Assembly (NCBI GenBank): GCA_018105865.1
Contig: CM030865.1
Span: 11,569,113-11,633,112, forward strand
Reading direction: 5' to 3'
DNA length: 64,000 nucleotides
DNA from: Metaphire vulgaris
Taxonomy: Eukaryota > Annelida > Clitellata > Crassiclitellata > Megascolecidae
A model generated the notes under the pieces. The model did not search any database. It was not told the origin of the DNA and worked only from the letters and a program-made list of their open reading frames with translations. Below are positions 1-42,005 of this stretch, piece by piece (position 1 is the first letter of the stretch; each line of letters starts with the position of its first letter). A program made the translations under genes and the position numbers.

Positions 1-158
1 CTTAATTGCATAACCTGCATAATCGCATAACAATGTAAAACCCCGAACCAGTGATTTGTGCGTACAATTAATTATCAGCCGTCCCGGTTATTCGCATAGC
101 CCAGTTAATCACATAAGCAAGGCTTGCACGGCACCTATGCAATTAAGCGGGTTTCACT

Positions 159-161
<3 letters not shown>
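1..161. mobile_element. Right end of a TA-flanked miniature element (CTTAATTGC family)
   Basis: It matches the right part of the complete copy at 28938-29123 and ends GCAATTAAGCGGGTTTCACTGTA. Its left end is cut by the window edge. Confidence 0.7.
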
Positions 162-196
<35 letters not shown>

Positions 197-3100
197 TAGG
201 ACTGTACAGGATTTCAATTTAGGTTGGATACAGATTCACAGATAAATGGTGTTGAACTGCAAAACTTGACTGGTACCATAGAGTGGTACATGGCTGAATT
301 GACTGCTCAACTGAGCGATAACTCCACAAATAAATTATTGTATTTGTTATTCAACTTACTGCCATGACAAAATTAATTACACATTACGGACTATAATGAT
401 GACACAATGATATAATGATATACAATAATATAATAATAATAGTATTTTCTTACTCATTAATTGATATAATTACTTGTTAAAGTTTATAACTGCACGTAGT
501 ACTTAGGGTGAAACTGTAAAGAAAATTTCTGCATGTAGGCAGAACAAATCTGGCCAGAATTCGGTACAGCCCTAGTACATATGCATGCGTGCCTATGCAG
601 AACGCAGAAATTATGCAACAGCCATAAGACAACACAAAGTTGCTTACAGAAACAATTTCAAGATATTCCCATTTCAACCACGAAAACAGATCGGAGATTC
701 TCTCAGAAAGGAACAAGGCAGTTCATCTCACCAAACATTTGATTAGGCATCCAAGCAATATTAACTAAGAACATATCATATATTACATTTCCATTGGCAC
801 CCACAGAAATTTTTCCAGAGGGCAAAACACAATGGCCACAGTTAATATTTCAGCAAGGTTTTCAAATGCAAAATTTGACAATGTTAAAACATAGCCAGAA
901 TGCCAGGCAATTTTCAAACAAAATCAGGTATGGTTATACTTTAATTAAGTAATGTTTTAGTGTGAAAATATTGGTCAAAAAAAAGTTTGCTATCAACATA
1001 TATTTGCATTTTCCAATGGATGTTACTATCGCCTCTGCGGGGCTGGGAAGCCCTGTCTTGTCCCTGCCCAATGATATACCATCCATGTACTGGTATATTT
1101 CATTGTCATGACAAAAGACATGCGAAACATAAGAAAGAACCTAAACATCAGTGTTGTGTATATTTCAATTAAAAAAAGACATGCGAAACATAAGAAAGAA
1201 CCTAAACATCAGTGTTGTGCAAAGTAAAGCTCACAATGACTCAATGAAACCATGGTGCATCAAGTAATAACACAAGAACAATTTCCAATGGGCAGTGGCA
1301 TGCCAAGAGTCCTGGATGCCCAGGGTCAAAGTAAATTTGGATGCCCCCATCTGGTGGATGTCCGGGGCAACAGCCCCCTCTGCACGCCAATGCTAATATA
1401 TAATCGGCCACAAAGCGCCAGCAAAACGGCTGCACATATCATATACATTAATATTCAGACATAACAACGGACACAGTAGTTACAAACAATGTTCCCTCTA
1501 ACTTTTTCCGCGTGTGTGCGTAAAATCATAGTGCCTGAGCGGCACCTTTTCATACCCGAGCACCCAAATTTTTTTCACTTATGCCACCCAAGACAACAAC
1601 GAAATTGGTGTTATTCGAAACTTAAAATCACTGCGCGGCGGTCGAAAACCGCGTTTTCTTGTCATGTACGCAGCCGCACAGCGTAGAGAGAACATTGGCT
1701 ACAAACAGACCGCGATAAAACTACGGCAGCGGCAAACCGCTCGAGAGAGAGCAAATGCTAACATGGCAGATCTTGCAGACCCACCGAGATACAAGTCTCT
1801 GGACACAAAGTATTAACGAGGTTCTTTATACCGCATTGTAAACAAGACAAAGCTGGAAAACTCGTGACAAAAAGCTCTTCGCAAAGATATGTAAACTGCT
1901 AATGGCGTTACTCTTCGAATTCATGCTTTACGGCTCAGTAATGTACTGTAGCATTTGCAATGCAATGTAGCATTTGTATAGCACCACTTATATTTCTACT
2001 CAGTACCGTAAAATATTGGTACTGTTCTTCAAATCTGAGCTGCTATTTGTAAAAGAATTGCAACATAGTACACAGAAACGCTATTCATATTCTCATTATT
2101 ATTATTATTATTATTATTTAAAATTAAATATTAACCCTTTACAAAGCAGAAAGGCTAACAGATCTTCCTTAAAACCCTGTGTACTCTATTGTCCTCGGCT
2201 GATGCAAACAGAACACAGTCATGGACGCTAAATGCACATTTACAGTTTGACAAAAAAAAGAACATATGAAATTTTGATTTTGAAACACTTGGCGGCCACA
2301 CGAGAACGTCAGAGAAAGCAAATTTTCGGAAATCATTCAAAAAAATCACATTTCCAGATACAATCTCAATCTCAAAGATCACGGCAATGTTAAAACACAC
2401 CCACACAGAGCATTTGAAAAATCACATGTCCATGCATAATGCAAATAAAACCCAAAATGCTAAAATTCAAGGAAAACAGCAACACACACGCAATTTAACA
2501 GAAGACTCAAAATTGCCAAAATTTCAATAAAATCCTGGAAAATTTACCGGGTGCCATTTTTTTATGATGGAAATAACATTACAAACGTGAAATAAATTCA
2601 TCACATATTGTATACTATTATCTTGCTATTAGGCAAACAATATATAAACATGTACCAGAAATAGCGCACAAATAATATCGTACACGTGTAGCAGAGTTGC
2701 TCATTCTGCACGCAAATATCATAGAAAAGTTCAAAGATCATCTATATTCTAAGACGAGGAACCACCAAATAGCGCTACTGTTCTTCATGTTAAATGCCTC
2801 CAAACAGTAGCAGCTACTAAAAACAAGCACAAGTCAATAAACATGTCTGCACAGAAGTGATGAACATCTGACGATATACAAAACGTGTTTTGGTCAAAAA
2901 ATCTGCAACGAACATATCTAAAAGCCATACGCTTAACTGCACGACTTTCAAACGTCAACTACGGTACATAAGTTCTATGCATAGTGCAATGAACTCAAGT
3001 AGCACGCATGAAGCTTTGCTATGCATAAAATGCCTACATTTAGGTGATGCATATGTACAAAAAAACAACATATCCAGTTATGCAGCACACTAGAATACAC

Positions 3101-3589
3101 TCAAGAGTGTGTTTATCCAGAGATATAAACCAATTTTTGCATCTTTGGTTTTGCAAAACAACTTCAAACTACTAAATGCCGACCTCAAGAGTTCGCACAA
3201 ATAATGTTCGCTAATATACGCAACAAGCCGTCGTTCCTACTCAAAGTGCTCGTAAACATAAGCCAATTATAAATGCTCAGCACAGGCAGAGATACCTGCA
3301 GCGAAAATGTGCTCATTGACCAAATAAAAATGGGGAGTGGTTTGGAGAAGGAGGAAATTTGAAAACAATCATCCGATATTTTCTCAAAATTCCAGTTCAC
3401 CAATGGGCACGTCGAACCCCCCCCCCCCGCCCCCCGACAAGAAATTGTTGTTTCTAAGATTTGAGAAAACGCGAAGCACGCCGCCGCAAGCCGCAACGCC
3501 GGGAGTCGTCTCGCGCCAGACGTCAAAACCCAGAACCCTGCCAGCAGACGCCGTCGTCGATGAGCGCGTGCGCGCGCGCGCGTTTGAAA
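162..3589. other. Region downstream of OSBP, no gene seen
   Basis: AT-rich sequence that includes the OSBP 3' UTR at its right end, a short AAT microsatellite (163-195), a TAT microsatellite (2095-2118) and a CpG-rich patch (3475-3580) just past the OSBP stop. No reading frame resembles a known protein and I find no confident polyadenylation signal. Confidence 0.5.
1110..1219. repeat. Tandem duplication, two units of about 58 bp
   Basis: The block from AAGACATGCGAAACATAAG through CATCAGTGTTGTG occurs twice in a row with essentially no divergence. Confidence 0.8.
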
Positions 3590-26056
<22,467 letters not shown>

Positions 26057-26619
26057 CGCCACCGCCGACGTTCTACCGCCCTCTCGTCGACTCAAACACA
26101 ATTTGAGATAATAATTTTAATAATAATAATATAATGCATATATATTTAGTTAATTAATAATAAATTAGATCTGTAATTAGCTGCGAGTTCCATGGTCCGC
26201 AATGGCCGCCGAATACAATAACAACATAGGACGAAATGACTTCACCGGAACCGATCACGCCCGGCATTTATGTAGCGCAGTATTACCTGCTCAAGTAGAC
26301 AGACACGCACACAAATGGCAAATACACACATGACGGAGCAATTAATTTGTGCGCTTTAATACATCATTTCCTCGATAGCTGTAATGTCCCAACCACTGGC
26401 CCTTTGGGTTAAATGACCCTGCATGATCGACCCCACCTTTGGCTAAAGCTACTTCATTCTGAGATTAAGAGCCTAGGAGTAAGGAGCTACTTCGGTGCTG
26501 CTAATGAAAGCGCTATATAAATTAACGAGATTTTATTTACTTACTTACTTATTACATGACACAATGTTGGCTTTTACCTCCCATAATTACTTGCTTGATT
26601 AAATTCACTGGGCAACTTA

Positions 26620-27003
26620 GGGGCTGTCCATTAATTACGTCAACAATTTACGGGGAGGGGGTTTGGAAAAGTTTGACAGTTGTTGACAGGGGGAGGGGGT
26701 CAAGAGAAGTTGACGTCAACAATTTCACTTTTTTCAAATAATCAAAAAACAGGAAATGTCATAGAATACTACTTATTACAATGGAAAAAAGCATTAGAAA
26801 AAAGGTCATCACCGCCACATTTTTACACTCAATGAGGAAAAAATGGTCATTACCACAAAAATAATAACCTTGTTATTGGGACCTTTCATTGATCTTGGGG
26901 GGTCAAGAGTTGTTGACGTAATTATGGGGGTAAGTGAAAGTTGCCAGTTGTTCACAAGGGGGGAGGGGGTCAAAAATTGTTGACATAATTAATGGACAGC
27001 CCC
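26620..27003. mobile_element. Harbinger/ISL2EU-like MITE with TTA duplication
   Basis: A 384-bp element begins GGGGCTGTCCATTAATTA and ends with its inverted complement, and both sides carry TTA. Subterminal inverted blocks include TTGACGTCAACAATT. The ends resemble Harbinger or ISL2EU-type elements; family placement is inference. Confidence 0.85.
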
Positions 27004-27235
27004 TTAATCTGTAAATAGGGTGATGTAACTGGCTTCCAACTGATAATGGATAAAAAGAACTTATTGCACCATGTGTAGACAGCTTATATTTAAAATACTT
27101 ATAGATAAAGACATTTAATCTAGGGCCTACTGCACATGTACCCAAAACAATGCTTGTACATTAAGATCTTTATTCATGATAACCTAAGCATCGAGTCACT
27201 TATTTTAACACAAAACAGTTAATCAGTGCCATCAC

Positions 27236-27417
27236 CAGAGGCGGCACTGGTTTTTTTGGCTGGGTGGGTCTAATGCAATCTACACAACCAGGACCCGACT
27301 AAGACTACCCTCCACCCCCCAAGAAAAACAAAATGTCTCCGCGGATTTGCACAGGTGCCCCTGCCCAAGGCTGGGTGGGTCTGGACCCGCGGACCCACCC
27401 TCTCAGCGCCGCCCCTG
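27236..27417. mobile_element. hAT-like MITE, CAGRGGCGGCRCTG family, copy A
   Basis: Ends are CAGAGGCGGCACTGG and CAGCGCCGCCCCTG, flanked by an exact 8-base duplication GCCATCAC. The core contains two GGCTGGGTGGGTCT blocks. Confidence 0.9.
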
Positions 27418-28190
27418 GCCATCACAATGCACCTAATCGTAAATCGATGAGCACATATGATTGAAAAATGAAGCCAGGAATCAAAAGATCTAGTCAACTT
27501 ATATAGCGAATAGACCTAAAGGACAGAAAATCAATTGCTGCTTAGAATGAAACACTTACATGGACGAGAAGACAAGTCTTAAGTGCATTCATTTCTACAT
27601 TCAAATATTATTCAATCCAATGCTTTTACAACAACACAAATTATATTATACTCAAAAACCATGCAAAAATTAATGGCTTAAAAGCCTAATATTCACCAAA
27701 CGGTTATTAAATACGGATACAAAATATACAATTAATAAAAACATATAAATTTTAATCATAATTATCATAAAAGTGTAGAGTAATTCAAGTAATCTTTGGA
27801 CACAGAAATAAACACGCAAAAATGTAACAAAAAAACGCTTCAACTCCACAAATCACAAAGAGAATTTTTCTACCGGTGTATACTCATGATTTAAATGTCT
27901 TGCTGTTACATAATGGTACATTACATTACATTATGGTACATTATATTACATTAAATGATGCAAAGTTCCATTAAATACATTATCACATCTATTGACCTAG
28001 TTTATTTCTTTAAATCAAAGAAAAATTACCTACGTACAATGTTATGCCACAATATACCCCTGAACTGTAAAAAAAAACAGTATCTGAAGACAACAGCATA
28101 AATAAACTATAAAAAGATCAATGTCATCATAGATGGCTGGTTTTCTACTGAACAGTTTCATCATGAGGTAGAATTCCCCGAAGTATCTAC

Positions 28191-35837
<7,647 letters not shown>

Positions 35838-35946
35838 CTTACCTACAGCAAAAAGCAAAGACCATCTTCTAAATTCACAGTTGCATGACATTTCATAGCA
35901 TTCCTTTTGGTGACATAAGCTCAATTCCCTCATCATCATGGTCACC

Positions 35947-36125
35947 CAGTGGCGGCTCCACCGGGGGGCCAGGAGTGGCCTGTGCCCCCTATTGAGTGCC
36001 TGCCCCCCAGTTGGGACCCTATACTTAATGCTACATACATTAAACAACAAATGGTTGGCCCCTCCCATGATTAGAAGTTGTCACCCCAACACCCCCCCAC
36101 TTGCCAAATCCTAGAGCCGCCACTG
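35947..36125. mobile_element. hAT-like MITE, CAGTGGCGG family, copy B
   Basis: Starts CAGTGGCGGCTCCA and ends AGAGCCGCCACTG. An exact 8-base duplication TGGTCACC flanks it. It lies just upstream of the NDH-2 start. Confidence 0.9.
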
Positions 36126-36586
36126 TGGTCACCTACATAAATGGAATAACCCACATTCTCAACGAATGTTCTATCTTATGTCCAGTTGCATCTGTAGCCT
36201 GCTTCTTCTCGTATTATGCTTTAGTATGACAATTTAAAATGTTCAACCCAAATTTATGTCACAGTCAAAAATTTACTTGAAAAAGAAGATAAGCAACACT
36301 TAACTTGGTACTTGGTTGATCACATTACGGGCTTTGCCCTTCGATCAACCGTTTTTTCTCTCAACACCTGTTTCACATCTAATTAAGTTTGCAGTGGTAA
36401 TACTTTATCAAATTATTACTGCTTAATCTGAATTTCAATTGTCTTATACACCTATAATCTACTTAATATGAGACTACCTAATAGAAGTCAATAGACTTCT
36501 TTTATACGTCTAACAGTTGTTACTTGCTGCCAAAGTGTCTATGTATGATGCTGAGAAGAAGAAAATAAACTGATTCTGATTCTAAC

Positions 36587-36777
36587 CAGGGTCGGCGCTG
36601 GGTTTTGTTGGCTGGGTGGGTCTGATGCAATCTACACAACTAGGACCCGGCTCAGACTACCCCTCGCCCCCCCCCCCCATCAAAACTTCTCTGTGGATTT
36701 GCACGATTTGCTCGGGTGTCCCTGCCCGAGGCTGGTTGGGTCTGGACCTGCGGACCCACCCCTTAGCGCCACCCCTG
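36587..36777. mobile_element. hAT-like MITE, CAGRGGCGGCRCTG family, copy B
   Basis: Same family as 27236-27417, with ends CAGGGTCGGCGCTGG and TAGCGCCACCCCTG and an exact 8-base duplication ATTCTAAC. Confidence 0.9.
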
Positions 36778-38960
36778 ATTCTAACTGACATCAAAACTAA
36801 GTGAGACCAAACACAGCTAAATTTTGCATTACCCGTAATTGACCTTAGAATGAATAGTGATTCCAGCTTTCAATGCCACATAAAAGGATGTTAGTGTTGC
36901 TCTTTAATAGACAAGAAAACTGAATATCCACTTACTTACTCAAGTCCACATTTCAAATTTGGTGACAAAACAAAGGAGATTTCATCATAATCAGATTAAT
37001 CATATCCTATGCATTTCCTGATCACTTATAATTAATAGAAGCACTTGGTTGGGTCTACGGCCTGTCCCAATCAATTATATATTTCTCTCAAAAGAGAAGT
37101 CAATTATATCCTATTCTCTGCTATAATGGAGCTAGTTACAAAGAGACCTTGCCTTACTTTGCACACAATTATGGTGCCACGAGGCGCCATATAAGTCCCT
37201 TAGTCTCTGGGTTGAAATATAAGTGGCGCTATATAAGACTGCCTAAGTCCCTATAATATATTACATAAAATAACACCTTTCTGAAAGCGTTATATTAGTT
37301 CACTAGATTTTACGTTACTTGTAAATAAAAATACAATTACAAAAGTCCAGAATCCAGAACAGATTCAAAAGGAAGAACTTTTTACTGAAACTACCGTAAT
37401 TTACGTTCGAAAACACACATAAAGTACAACAGACGCTTATCTCGCACGGATTTTTCAAAATTTAAAGTTCATTTCACAAAATTACAACAGATTGCATGCT
37501 TTTACCCTTGCTTTTACCTTTTAAATGGCCTCTGCGACTGCGGATGGTCGGTTTTATGATGCGCTTTCATTTAATATATTGGCCATTTCCAACAGCTGAG
37601 CTCTGAACAAGGGGAACGATTATTGATGTGAACGAGTTAAATAACAAAGCAGATATTCAAAGTAGAGATGCTGTCGTTTTATTAAGTAACAAAAGTAGGC
37701 ACTTTCAAAATTATAGGATCTCTATCTAGTATTCTGGAATCTAGATAGATAACGCATAGACTTTAATATTATATTATGTATTATAATAAATCTATGGGAT
37801 AACGTCGAGCAAACCAGTACCGCCATCTAGCGAATAGAAAGACGACAGAAATTTGTTATAAGCCTTAAGAGGTGTCCAGTAGGAATGGGCAAGTTATTAG
37901 TTCAGTGCCTCATGGCTCAGTGATTGGGCCACTGCTTTTTCATATGTATGGAAATGATGAAAAGGACAATAGTGAGTCGAGACAAAGAGATAATCGTAAA
38001 ACCATATGTCATTAGTAAGGCCCCATCTAGAATACTGTGTTCAGGCATGAAATCCATTCTTGAGAAAAAGATATAGAGCTTTTACAAAAAGTGCAAACAC
38101 AACAAAGATGGTCAATGACTCAATGGATGCCATAATTTAAGCTACGAAAAAGACTTTAATATTTTAGATTGACAACATTAGCGAGGAAGAGAGTGAGTGA
38201 GTGAGAGATTTGATAGAAACATACAAAATCCACAAATGCAACAAATTGTTTGAACAGTGGGTGGGACCAAAAAGAATTTTTTATGCAAGGGCTGTGGACA
38301 AATGAAACAGTTTGGACGAGGTGGGAGTGACAGTTGAAACAGTAAACGGATTCAAAGGCTATCCCAATAAACTAGATTATTGAATGTGGACTGTGGAGAG
38401 TTACTAGTGGTTTTAACACAGGCTTGGACCTACTTAGCCTCCTAAACCACTTTAAATCAAATTACAGTATAATAATAATCATCATCATCATCATCGTTAT
38501 AAATCAGCACATGCAGAAAGAAGGCATACCCCCTCGTTGGGGTGCTGGCATTCAATAGGGGTACGGGCCCCGCTGTGAAGCCGTCTCTGGGGCCAACTGG
38601 TTTTCATAAACACCGGGCTAGAGTTCCTTAGAATGAGGACACTAAATCAGTGCCACAGTAACCAGGATTCCGGAATAAGCCCATGGGTCCCAACTGGGGG
38701 AGGCATTCAATAGGGGGGGCACAGACCTCCCCCATGGAGCCACCACTGGCAATAGCTTTCAGCTTTGAGTAGAGTCACAGGAAATTGAAACAATAATAAT
38801 AACAACAATCAAAGTCACAGAGAAGAACACAAGTACATCTTTTGTTTATTAAACTCTAAACATTACAGAAAGCAGGTTTGTGCAAGTGGGACTGCAACAA
38901 TTACCAGTAATCAATTGCTAACATAATCAATTATTAAATTAAACTGAGGAATAACCTGGA

Positions 38961-39148
38961 CATAATGAGGCCTAAAAATTGTATACACTGTATTTCAAAT
39001 AGGATAAATAGGAACTGAAAAATGACACAATGAGGCCTAAAATTTGTATATTTCAAATAAGATACCTGGTAAATAGGAACTTAAAATGACACAACAAGGC
39101 CTAAAAATTGTCTATTTCAAACAAGATAAATAGGAACTGAAAAATGAA
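38961..39148. repeat. Tandem repeat of about 65 bp, three units, in probable cytochrome b5 3' UTR
   Basis: Three imperfect units each contain GAGGCCTAAAAATTGT-like and AAATAGGAACTGAAAAATGA-like blocks. They lie between the cytochrome b5 stop (39356) and the candidate polyadenylation signal at 38845-38850, so they would be transcribed in the 3' UTR. Confidence 0.7.
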
Positions 39149-39355
39149 AGCACAACGTTCAATGTAAATATCCCTGAAATCAAATTAGAAAGTTTCCTGA
39201 TTTAAATGTCAAACAACTCAGAATAGTAAACAAATTAAAAAGATGCAATATCCGTGGATGTAATTCCTGTAATGACGCGTTTGATTAATTACTCGTTTAG
39301 GAGAAGACAGAGACATTCATAGAATATATTTGATTTCTTTTAACAACGTTTCCAA

Positions 39356-40634
39356 TCACAGTGGAATGTTCCCCGATACGTAGAGCGCAAGTGTGCCGAC
39401 GATTAGAACAGCAACGCCAACTGGAATGGCCCAAGAAGCCGATGAACTGCGCCAGCAGAGAAAGAAATGAGATAAAGACAAAGTAAGAAATTTAAAAAAA
39501 AATTATCAGCAGGGTTTAATCTAGGCCGTGTTTCCGGAGGGTAAAATTGCCCTTCCCTCCCCCCGGAAATTTCAAATACCCCAGGAAATTTTGGCATACT
39601 ACATCAACTAACTGCAGCCCCCTAGCAGAATTCCCCCCAGCTTTGTCAGTTTTCCCCCGGCTTTGTTAGCCCCCCCAGTCCAGGAGTCTAGATTAAACAC
39701 CGATTATCAGCAATTTCAGTTTCACAAGCTGAACCACTCTACAGTTATTTCTATCTTAAAATCTGTTTCGAGTTGTTGTAATAACCAAAATAATTTGAGC
39801 CATTAGCTTGAAAACAATATACATGTACACCGGGTGTGCAAGTCCGTAATGAAAAGAGTGCTAAGAGAAATTTGCATTACATTCATTGATGATTTGTTGC
39901 TACTTGCATAGAAAAGCTTTCTTTAAAAATAGCAATGATCCTTAAAAGGCCTTGGTCCTTGCCTTAAGGACTCCTTAAGGACAACTAACAAGCCCTTGGT
40001 TCTTGTCCTGGCCTTGAGAGTTGAGTCATTGGTACATGTCCTGGCCTTGAGGGTTGAGTCCTTGGTCCTTTTTCAGGCCTTGAGGGTTGAGTCCTTGCTC
40101 TTTGTTCTGGCCCTGAGGGTTGAGCCCTTGGCTTGTTCTTGGCTTGGACCATAAAACACTGCAGTACATTTCAGCCGTTTAGAACACACACAATGGAAAT
40201 CGTCAGAGGTCATTTAAAATCAAGGTTAAAGTGCATATGCCATATTTGCTTACTGGAAACTTAGGTTACTTTTAGCCTGGTTGCCTAACAACGGGGATCA
40301 TGTGATGTTCCAGAAGGTTCCACAGAGAAGAAGAGGCAGTCTTCCTCATCAAAACAGTTCTTACACTTAGAAAACCGCTCTTCTGAAGAATATTCTGCTT
40401 GCCTGCAACATCTGCTCCAGTCTGGGTTATTTCCAGGATTATCAATTTGGGGGTGGGCATCAATAAATTCTGGGGTCCCCTGCCAAAAGAAGTCTCACAA
40501 GCAAAAAGGTAATCCCATAGCTGAGATGGAAGGTGGTGTTGGGTGGGGGTGTTGATCTCAAATGGGGGGGGTGGGTGTTGGGGGATGTAAAAATATCCCT
40601 GGTTCCAGTGGAATGCATAATTTCTCATAGCAGC

Positions 40635-40670
<36 letters not shown>

Positions 40671-41795
40671 TGATTTTAAGTGGTTTAGGAGGCTAAGTAA
40701 GCCTGCGTGAAAACCACTGAATGAGGGACTCAACCCTCATGCACCCACATAGGGCTAGAATGACTGACTCTGTTGGAAACACTGGTGTGTCTAAGATGCA
40801 ACTCCAAGCTTCCTTATTAACGAATGGCTGACTGTGTTGAAAGACTACGATGCAAAATAACAATGTTTCATTCCTTGCATTAACCCCTTAACCGTGTATT
40901 TAACTGTAACTCAATGTAAAATGGATGGATATATCCCGGATCCCCAGTTAAGGGGTTAAATTAATACAGTTTAGCTAATATGACAAGACAGGCTTTTAAG
41001 GCCTTGCTCAATTTTTCAGTTAAGTCCTCGGTCCTTGTCCTGGCCCTGAGAGGGTTGAGTCCTTGTTAACATCTCTGAAAAATAGTCACTGGTACTCTGG
41101 TTCTAAGGTCAATTAAATAGAACAAAACGTCTTTTTAGTTAACACAAAATCAATGGAAAGCACGAATGCAAAGCAATTTTCACGAAATGAAAGACAAAAA
41201 CCATGCGTAACTTTTGTGTCCAAATGGGCAAGAGTCTCACAATGCCAACCAATGAGAAAGGGTCTCACAAAGCCAACCAACGGGTAAGGGTCTCACAATG
41301 TCAACCAATGGGAAATGGTCTCACAATGTCAACCAATGAGAAATGGTCTCACAATGTCAACCAAAGGGAAGGTCTCACAAAGCCAAACAACGGGTAAGAG
41401 TCTCACAATGTTAACCAATGGGAAATGGTCTCACAATGTCAAGTTGGCTAACAATCCTTCTGAGAGACATTTTATAAATTCTTCATTATATTCAACTCTG
41501 TCAAACTTCAAGATGGATTCTATATAAAACTGACCTTGCAGCATCAGTTGAATATGGTACACCCTATAAATAAAACAATTATAAATGGTATTTAAATAAA
41601 ATAGACCAGAAGACTAAATCACTAAATACAGGGGTGCGGTGAAGTGGCAGTAGGATATTTGACATGCAACTGGAGGGTAGCGGGTTCAAATCTGACCCTA
41701 GCCACTGTATAGCGACCTTGGAAAAGTTGTTAACCCCTGTGAATGACTATATGCAATAACTACCATGAAATCATGAAATAATGATGATGATGATG

Positions 41796-41843
<48 letters not shown>

Positions 41844-41951
41844 GATAATAATAATACATTAACATTATTACTACACTTTTTGCTGAGACATGCGGTCATG
41901 AAGTAATTAGGGCATGACCAACTTTCCGGCCAGGTTTGCACCCTGTCAGAG

Positions 41952-42005
<54 letters not shown>

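Larger units (their letters stand above)
26057..28190. other. Spacer between OSBP start and NDH-2 end; holds OSBP 5' region
   Basis: The first 50 bases upstream of the OSBP ATG are CpG-rich and probably 5' UTR or promoter. The rest holds a LINE/SINE tail (about 26450-26550), a Harbinger-like element (26620-27003) and a hAT-like element (27236-27417). An AATAAA on the minus strand (28001-28006), 185 bases past the NDH-2 stop, is a plausible polyadenylation signal for that gene. No further coding sequence is apparent. Confidence 0.6.
35838..39355. other. Spacer between NDH-2 start and cytochrome b5 stop
   Basis: It contains two hAT-like elements (35947-36125 and 36587-36777), a decayed partial relative of the CAGTGGCGG family (about 38530-38755) and otherwise AT-rich sequence. 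The part nearest cytochrome b5 (38830-39355) is free of dispersed elements, carries a three-unit tandem repeat and ends at a minus-strand AATAAA (38845-38850), so it is probably that gene's 3' UTR. The NDH-2 promoter should lie just above 35837 but I cannot place it. Confidence 0.5.

Noticed and set aside
35838..36068. Longer N-terminus for NDH-2 from an upstream in-frame ATG at 36068
   Set aside because: It would run through a hAT-like element and an acceptor-like sequence just before the ATG at 35837, which itself starts a typical mitochondrial presequence.
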